This document shows, one piece after another, positions 31,577 to 35,660 of a stretch of DNA of 35,660 bases (position 1 is its first letter; each line of letters opens with the position of its first letter). A program made the translations under genes and the position numbers. The notes under the pieces were generated by a model, which worked only from the letters and a program-made list of their open reading frames with translations, did not search any database and had not been told where the DNA came from. Source of the DNA: an uncultured Oscillospiraceae bacterium (GTDB lineage Bacteria; Bacillota; Clostridia; Oscillospirales; Oscillospiraceae); assembly GCA_934565615.1 (NCBI GenBank), contig CAKTIH010000005.1:1-35660 (forward strand), given 5' to 3'.

Positions 31577-31752
31577 TGGACATTCAGGTCGGCGATATCC
31601 TCACAATGAAAAAAGCCCACCCCTGCGGCAGCAAGCAATGGCAGGTGCTGCGCACGGGGGCGGACTTCAAGCTGCGCTGCTGCGGCTGCGGCCATGAGCT
31701 TATGGGCGCGCGCAGCAAATTTGAAAAGAACATCCGGCAGGTGCAGCGTTGA
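31576..31752 (+). CDS. DUF951 family small protein
   Basis: A protein of 58 residues matching the DUF951 pattern of Firmicutes. VGDILTMKKAHPCGSKQW is followed by a zinc-knuckle-like LRCCGCGHELMGARSKFEK. In this family the PCGxxxW and CxxCG features are conserved; the role is unknown, though nucleic-acid binding is plausible from the basic C-terminus. The ATG overlaps the rarA stop (TAATG), with GGAGGAG about 11 nt upstream inside rarA. Its TGA overlaps the TTG start of the next gene by 4 nt. The family is conserved and short, so it is easily missed, but the call is good. Confidence 0.9.
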   Translation: MDIQVGDILTMKKAHPCGSKQWQVLRTGADFKLRCCGCGHELMGARSKFEKNIRQVQR

Positions 31753-32018
31753 ACTGGGTCTACATTCTCCGCTGCGGCGACGGCTCGCTTTACACCGGCT
31801 GGACAAACGATCTCGCCTCCCGCGTCGCGCTGCACACGGCCGGCAAGGGCTGTAAATATACGCGCTCGCATCTGCCGGTAGAGCTTGTATACTCCGAGGA
31901 ATGCGAAAGCGAGCACGACGCGCGCAGCCGCGAATGGCACATCAAGCGCCTCACCCGTAAAGAAAAACTATCTCTCATCGAGCGAAAGGAAATTCCCCCC
32001 GATGTCCAGAAGATATGA
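31749..32018 (+). CDS. GIY-YIG domain nuclease family protein (UPF0213, YhbQ/YazA type)
   Basis: A small single-domain protein of 89 residues. The N-terminus is VYILRCGDGSLYTGWTNDL, a GIY-YIG variant in which YI and YTG form the signature. The catalytic Arg lies in DLASRVALH, KYTRSHLPVELVY follows, and the Glu is in REWHIKRLTRKEK. Family members have been tied to structure-specific DNA cleavage or repair, but no firm role is set. The start is TTG at 31749, overlapping the DUF951 stop (TTGA); no in-frame ATG gives a complete domain. Its last 17 nt overlap the acyltransferase gene. The position next to rarA fits a DNA metabolism role. Confidence 0.92.
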   Translation: MNWVYILRCGDGSLYTGWTNDLASRVALHTAGKGCKYTRSHLPVELVYSEECESEHDARSREWHIKRLTRKEKLSLIERKEIPPDVQKI

Positions 32019-33021
32019 ACTCGATCTATGCAGAATAACGGCCTGTATAATGGTTATCATTATCCATGCCGGTTCTGCACTCTATCATAGCTGTCCGCTG
32101 TATGAGCCGACCTTCGTTCCGCTCTGCTTTATAAGCACCGCCGTGCGCGGCAGTGTACCTGTCTTTTTCATGCTGACGGGACTGCTGATGCTCTCGCGCG
32201 AAAGCCTTGAGCTCGGGCGCTTTTTCAAGCGGCACGTCCTCCGACTTGCGGGGTTGTTTCTCCTGTGGTCGACGCTTTACGCACTCGGCAGCCGCGCCGC
32301 GTCCGGCAGCTTCGGCAGTGCTTATGACTTTTTCTTTTCCGTCATGGCCGGGCACTACCATATGTGGTTCATCTCCGCGATGGTGACCTGCTGTCTTTTC
32401 ATCCCGATACTGCACGCGGCTATACACGGAGCGAATCTCGATACGTGCTGGCTCCTCGGCGTGTTCCTGTTCCTTGTGCTCCTCATGCAGAACTGCAACC
32501 TCACGCCTGACCCAGCGTATATACTCAACCGCTTCACGCTGAATTTTGGCTTTGACTATTTGCCGTATCTGCTTTATATTATATGGGGCTGGTACTTAGG
32601 CCAACGTGAATACGGCAAGCGCACGCTCTGGATCGCACCGCTCGTTTTTCTGCTGACCGCTGTGTTCACGACCGTCGGGAACATCTGGTACTCCAATTAT
32701 CGCGGCTATGCCGATGGCTGGCTGTTCAGCTATTTCTCTCTGCCGAACTTCATCATGGCAAGCGCGATGCTCTGCTTCTTCCTCTCTCTCAAGGGACACG
32801 ACTTCAAGCGCGGAGAGCTTATACATCAGCTCTCCGACTGCACCCTCGGTGCCTATCTGCTGCACCCGTTTATGCTTAATGTGCTTGAGCGCTTCGGCAT
32901 CGCCGTCGGCCTTGAGCGTCCCATCTCTTCTCTGCTGAGCATCGCGGCGCTGTGTGCTGTGGTATGCTTTGCCGTGAGCTTTGTTGCAAAGAAGATACCT
33001 GTTATAAGAAATCTGCTGTAG
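32002..33021 (+). CDS. Acyltransferase 3 family membrane protein
   Basis: An integral membrane O-acyltransferase-like protein of 339 residues with about ten hydrophobic helices. The first reads RRYELDLCRITACIMVIIIH; the conserved R and H of this helix match the R/H-containing first segment of acyltransferase 3 proteins. HYHMWFISAMVTCCLFIPIL carries the HxWFI-type motif of the family. GAYLLHPFMLNVLER near the C-terminus is typical of the last segments. Such enzymes acetylate or succinylate surface polysaccharides and lipids; the substrate here is unknown. The start is ATG at 32002, with AAAGGA 11 nt upstream and a 17-nt overlap with the GIY-YIG gene. A longer frame from 31885 is out of context. 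It is the last gene of the overlapping group. Confidence 0.9.
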   Translation: MSRRYELDLCRITACIMVIIIHAGSALYHSCPLYEPTFVPLCFISTAVRGSVPVFFMLTGLLMLSRESLELGRFFKRHVLRLAGLFLLWSTLYALGSRAASGSFGSAYDFFFSVMAGHYHMWFISAMVTCCLFIPILHAAIHGANLDTCWLLGVFLFLVLLMQNCNLTPDPAYILNRFTLNFGFDYLPYLLYIIWGWYLGQREYGKRTLWIAPLVFLLTAVFTTVGNIWYSNYRGYADGWLFSYFSLPNFIMASAMLCFFLSLKGHDFKRGELIHQLSDCTLGAYLLHPFMLNVLERFGIAVGLERPISSLLSIAALCAVVCFAVSFVAKKIPVIRNLL

Positions 33022-33077
33022 GAACATAATTCTCCCGCGCACGTCCTTATATATACGTTGTTTTCCGAGGTTTAGAA

Positions 33078-34253
33078 ATGAAAAAGATACTCAAACTGAT
33101 CTGCTTCCTGCTGCTGTGCGGCATACTTGCCCTTACCATAAAGCTCCGGCTCGATTCGCCTGAGATGCCTGTCGCGAGCGCCGAGCCCGTCATTGCGCCG
33201 CTCGACGTTTCCCCTACGCCTACCCCGTCGCAGACTCCCGAACCGACGCCTACGCCGACGCCCGAGCCCAAGACCTACACGCTCTCTGTCATCGGCGACT
33301 GCACGCTCTGGTCGAACGCAAACTATGCCCAGCATCCCGCGGGCTATGCCGGGGTCATAAACGGGGACTACTCCTATCCGTTCTCGAACACCATTCAGTA
33401 TTTTGAGAATGACGATTTCACCATCGCGAACTTCGAGTGCATCCTCTCCGACAAGAACCTCACCTACGACTATACGCAGGTCTATTTCCCGTTCATTGCG
33501 CCGACTGAGTACGCCAACATCATAATTGACGGCGGCGTCGACTTCGTCACCACAGCGAACAACCATATCATGGACTGCTATGAAGCCGGTGAGACAAGCA
33601 CCTATGACACTCTCGAAGCCTACGGCATCCCCTTCGGCAAGGAGGGGCAGGCGCAGCTCTACACCACTGACAGCGGTCTTGTCATCGGCGTCTACTGCTC
33701 CGGTAAGGACCTCGCCCCGAATAAGGACAAGGCGCTCAACGCGATCCAGCAGCTCATTGACGATGGCGCGGAGTATATAATTTGTGCCTTCCACTGGGGA
33801 CAGGAACTGTACTATGAGCCGAACAAGGCGCAGATCGATCTTGCCCATGCCTGCATCGACGCTGGGGCCGATCTTATCTACGGCAGCCACACCCATTGCC
33901 TCCAGCCCATTGAGGAATACGGCGACGGGCTGATCCTCTACAGTATGGGCAACTGGACCTTCGGCGGCAGCACCATGCCGAGCGATCCGGACACGGCTAT
34001 CGTCCAGGTCGAACTGACGAGGAATGACGACGGCAGCATATCCCGCACCGGTATGGATGTCATACCCTGCTGTGTCAGCAGCAAGATCGATGCGGCGATG
34101 GCAAATGAGCAGAACTACAATGACTATAAGCCGACCCCTTACGAGGAGGGCTCCGAGGGCTATAACCGTGTGCTCAGCAAACTCACCGGTGAGTTTGAGG
34201 CCACCTCCCAGGGTGCAGATTATTCCGGTTGGCTTGCAAGCCGCGCAGGCTGA
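33078..34253 (+). CDS. CapA/PgsA-type metallophosphatase-fold protein, membrane anchored
   Basis: A protein of 391 residues with an N-terminal membrane anchor (about 4-22), a Pro/Thr tether (about 45-65, TPTPTPEP-type) and the extracellular CapA/YwtB (PGA_cap) domain. Metal-site motifs visible are VIGDCTLW (about 70-77), ANFECIL, TTANNHIMDC, FHWGQELYY and GSHTHCLQP, the calcineurin-like phosphoesterase pattern of the family. A C-terminal extension of about 60 residues follows. CapA proteins take part in poly-gamma-glutamate or capsule synthesis, but no capB/capC partner is nearby, so an orphan role in envelope polymer handling is more likely. GAGG sits 7 nt before the ATG. It follows the acyltransferase by 56 nt and is closed by a terminator. 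Confidence 0.9.
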   Translation: MKKILKLICFLLLCGILALTIKLRLDSPEMPVASAEPVIAPLDVSPTPTPSQTPEPTPTPTPEPKTYTLSVIGDCTLWSNANYAQHPAGYAGVINGDYSYPFSNTIQYFENDDFTIANFECILSDKNLTYDYTQVYFPFIAPTEYANIIIDGGVDFVTTANNHIMDCYEAGETSTYDTLEAYGIPFGKEGQAQLYTTDSGLVIGVYCSGKDLAPNKDKALNAIQQLIDDGAEYIICAFHWGQELYYEPNKAQIDLAHACIDAGADLIYGSHTHCLQPIEEYGDGLILYSMGNWTFGGSTMPSDPDTAIVQVELTRNDDGSISRTGMDVIPCCVSSKIDAAMANEQNYNDYKPTPYEEGSEGYNRVLSKLTGEFEATSQGADYSGWLASRAG

Positions 34254-34267
34254 ACCTATATAAGTAA

Positions 34268-34301
34268 AAGGGCACAGGCAATTTTGCCTGTGCCTTTATC
34301 A
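34268..34301. terminator. Bidirectional terminator between the CapA-type gene and threonine aldolase
   Basis: GGCACAGGCA at 34271-34280 pairs with TGCCTGTGCC at 34285-34294, extended by AA/TT pairs, around ATTT. T-rich ends occur on both sides (TTTATC; on the minus strand CTTTTACTTA). It separates convergent genes. Confidence 0.87.
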
Positions 34302-34311
34302 TATCCGATTA

Positions 34312-35334
34312 TCAAAGCAGCTCTATCAGCTTCTCTACGTCCTCCATGCGCGTTGCCCAGCTCGTGGCAAAGCGGATGACCGTATGCTCCGCGTCGTAGG
34401 TCTCCATGAATCCGTAGGCGACATGCTTTCCGAGCTCTTCGAGCTTCGCCGTCTCGATGACGATAAACTGCTGGTTCGTGGGAGAGTCCAGATACATATG
34501 ATAGCCCTTGGAGATAAGGCCCGCTTTGAGCCGCTCTGCGCAGTCTATTGCGTTTTTCCCGCATTTCAGGTACAGTCCGTTCGTGAACAGCTCATCGAAC
34601 TGCACACCGAGCATCCACCCCTTTGCCAGCAGTGCGCCGTTCTGCTTGATTATCGAGAAAAAGCCTTCGGGCACTTTCCCGGTGAACACAACTGCCTCGC
34701 CGAACATCGCGCCGACCTTCGTCCCGCCGATGTAGAACACATCGCAGTTATCCGCGATAGTCTCAAGCGTCACATCCGTACCCGTTGCGGCGAGGCCATA
34801 GCCAAGGCGCGCGCCGTCAAGGAACAGCGGGATATCATACTTCGCGCACACGCCGTGCAGCGCTTCAAGCTCGGCCTTGGTGTAGAGCGTCCCGTACTCC
34901 GTCGGATGCGAGATATAGACCATGCCAGGCTTTACCATGTGCTCGTGGTTTGCGTCCTTGTAGAAGGTCGCTATATATTCCTCGACCTCCGCGGCGTCAA
35001 GCTTGCCGTTATGCTCCGGCAGCGTCAGTACCTTGTGTCCTCCGGCTTCTATTGCGCCGGCCTCATGCACCGCAACGTGCCCCGTTGCCGCTGCAACAAC
35101 GCCCTCATAAGAGCGCAGCATGGCCTTGATAACTACAGCATTCGTCTGCGTCCCGCCGACGAGGAAATATACCTCTGCGTCCGGTTTGCCGCAGGCGGCG
35201 CGTATCTTATTCCTTGCACTCTCGCATATTGCGTCTGTGCCGTAACCGGGGTTCTTATCCATGTTTATCTCGCCGAGCCGCCGAAGAATATTCGGGTGGC
35301 AGCCCTCCATATAATCGCTTGAAAAGTAGAGCAT
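34312..35334 (-). CDS. Low-specificity L-threonine aldolase (beta-eliminating lyase family)
   Basis: A PLP fold type I enzyme cleaving L-threonine or L-allo-threonine to glycine and acetaldehyde. It has 340 residues. The N-terminus FSSDYMEGCHPNILRRL corresponds to the usual SDNxxGxHP start. GYGTDAICESA, GGTQTNAVVIKAML, H90 in GHVAVHEAGA, D173 in LFLDGARLGYG and the PLP lysine K206 in YIGGTKVGAM are all present. AAGGAGA precedes the ATG by 5 nt. It has its own promoter at 35368-35396, downstream of the rRNA terminator. Related beta-eliminating lyases such as tyrosine phenol-lyase and tryptophanase are longer, which supports the aldolase call. No glycine metabolism genes are adjacent. Confidence 0.93.
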   Translation of the reverse strand: MLYFSSDYMEGCHPNILRRLGEINMDKNPGYGTDAICESARNKIRAACGKPDAEVYFLVGGTQTNAVVIKAMLRSYEGVVAAATGHVAVHEAGAIEAGGHKVLTLPEHNGKLDAAEVEEYIATFYKDANHEHMVKPGMVYISHPTEYGTLYTKAELEALHGVCAKYDIPLFLDGARLGYGLAATGTDVTLETIADNCDVFYIGGTKVGAMFGEAVVFTGKVPEGFFSIIKQNGALLAKGWMLGVQFDELFTNGLYLKCGKNAIDCAERLKAGLISKGYHMYLDSPTNQQFIVIETAKLEELGKHVAYGFMETYDAEHTVIRFATSWATRMEDVEKLIELL

Positions 35335-35367
35335 ATCTGTCTCCTTGCTTATTCATTTTACAGGTGG

Positions 35368-35396
35368 ATTTTACCACGCACATCATTTTCTTGCAA
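35368..35396 (-). promoter_or_regulatory. SigA-type promoter for threonine aldolase
   Basis: On the minus strand TTGCAA (35396-35391), 17 nt, and TAAAAT (35373-35368, five of six). The start is near 35361, leaving a leader of about 27 nt. Confidence 0.68.
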
Positions 35397-35412
35397 GTAT
35401 CGAAGTTTATAG

Positions 35413-35450
35413 CAAAAAAATCACAGCCTCGATTTCTCGAAGCTGTGATC
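35413..35450 (-). terminator. rRNA operon terminator
   Basis: On the minus strand ATCACAGC pairs with GCTGTGAT (35442-35449 with 35420-35427), with four more pairs (TCGA/TCGA region) after one mismatch, followed by TTTTTTT. It lies directly after the 5S gene. Confidence 0.92.
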
Positions 35451-35454
35451 AAAT

Positions 35455-35570
<116 letters not shown>

Positions 35571-35642
35571 TATTTATTTAGGACTTACGCCCTGAAAACT
35601 GAACAGAGAAGGAAAAGCAAGGAGATATGCCTGCATACTGTA

Positions 35643-35660
35643 GGTCAAGCCCTCGGGTTA
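35643..35660 (-). rRNA. rrl: 23S ribosomal RNA, extreme 3' end (cut by window edge)
   Basis: The last 18 nt of the window, read on the minus strand, are TAACCCGAGGGCTTGACC. This matches the conserved clostridial 23S 3' terminus (CGAGGGCTTGACC type). About 72 nt of spacer separates it from 5S and holds no tRNA gene. The rest of 23S lies outside the window. Confidence 0.8.

Noticed and set aside
33078..34253. Complete poly-gamma-glutamate capsule locus
   Set aside because: Only the CapA-type gene is present; no capB or capC homologue is encoded in the window.
35571..35642. tRNA gene in the 23S-5S spacer
   Set aside because: The spacer is about 72 nt, but no cloverleaf, T-loop GTTCGA or acceptor stem could be formed by eye.

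Overview
The window reads as a stretch of chromosome from a GC-rich, spore-forming Firmicute, most likely a gut Clostridia of the Oscillospiraceae/Ruminococcaceae type. The evidence is the YggS-SepF-DivIVA-IleS division cluster, a spoIIR gene and a YtvI-type sporulation permease gene. Shine-Dalgarno sites are close to AGGAGG and promoters are SigA-like. The genus is inference. The content is almost entirely core genes. I see no phage, transposon, CRISPR array or recognisable defence island.

Layout. (1) 1-7173, minus strand: one long, tightly spaced gene series, mutL-miaA-hfq-(HlyD-like adaptor)-yggS-sepF-divIVA-ileS. It joins mismatch repair, tRNA A37 modification, RNA chaperoning, septum formation and isoleucyl-tRNA synthesis; ileS runs off the left edge. 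(2) 7174-13231, plus strand: miaB-mutS-CPBP protease-trmO-AT-rich orphan gene, divergent from mutL and closed by a strong terminator. miaA, miaB and trmO all act at the tRNA anticodon-loop A37 region, and mutS/mutL are the two mismatch repair proteins. (3) 13294-16670: a polytopic GT-C-type membrane protein and rsmE (minus), a 53-codon small ORF (plus) whose promoter overlaps that of rsmE, and spoIIR (minus) behind a long hairpin. (4) 16742-19298, minus: a GH13 alpha-glucosidase followed 4 nt later by ispE. (5) 19508-22405, plus: an Ig-repeat surface protein and a second polytopic membrane protein. (6) 22457-24655: a short aspartate kinase (minus) and YtvI (plus), divergent. (7) 24700-30144, minus: asnS with its own promoter, then upstream an operon of tether protein-nth-ACT protein (UPF0237)-UPF0210-lipid kinase. 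(8) 30326-34253, plus: rarA-DUF951-GIY-YIG-acyltransferase with overlapping ends, then a CapA-type protein. (9) 34312-35660, minus: threonine aldolase, then the end of an rRNA operon (23S 3' tail, 5S rRNA, terminator).

No clear-cut undescribed system is visible. The best leads are regulatory or concern unknown proteins: a hairpin that pairs over the spoIIR ribosome-binding site; face-to-face overlapping promoters for rsmE and a small unknown protein; an A/G-rich hfq leader suggesting autoregulation; an aspartate kinase with only about half the usual regulatory region; an AT-rich orphan gene grafted onto the mutS operon; and three unrelated exported proteins sharing a membrane-anchor plus Pro/Thr/Ser tether design.
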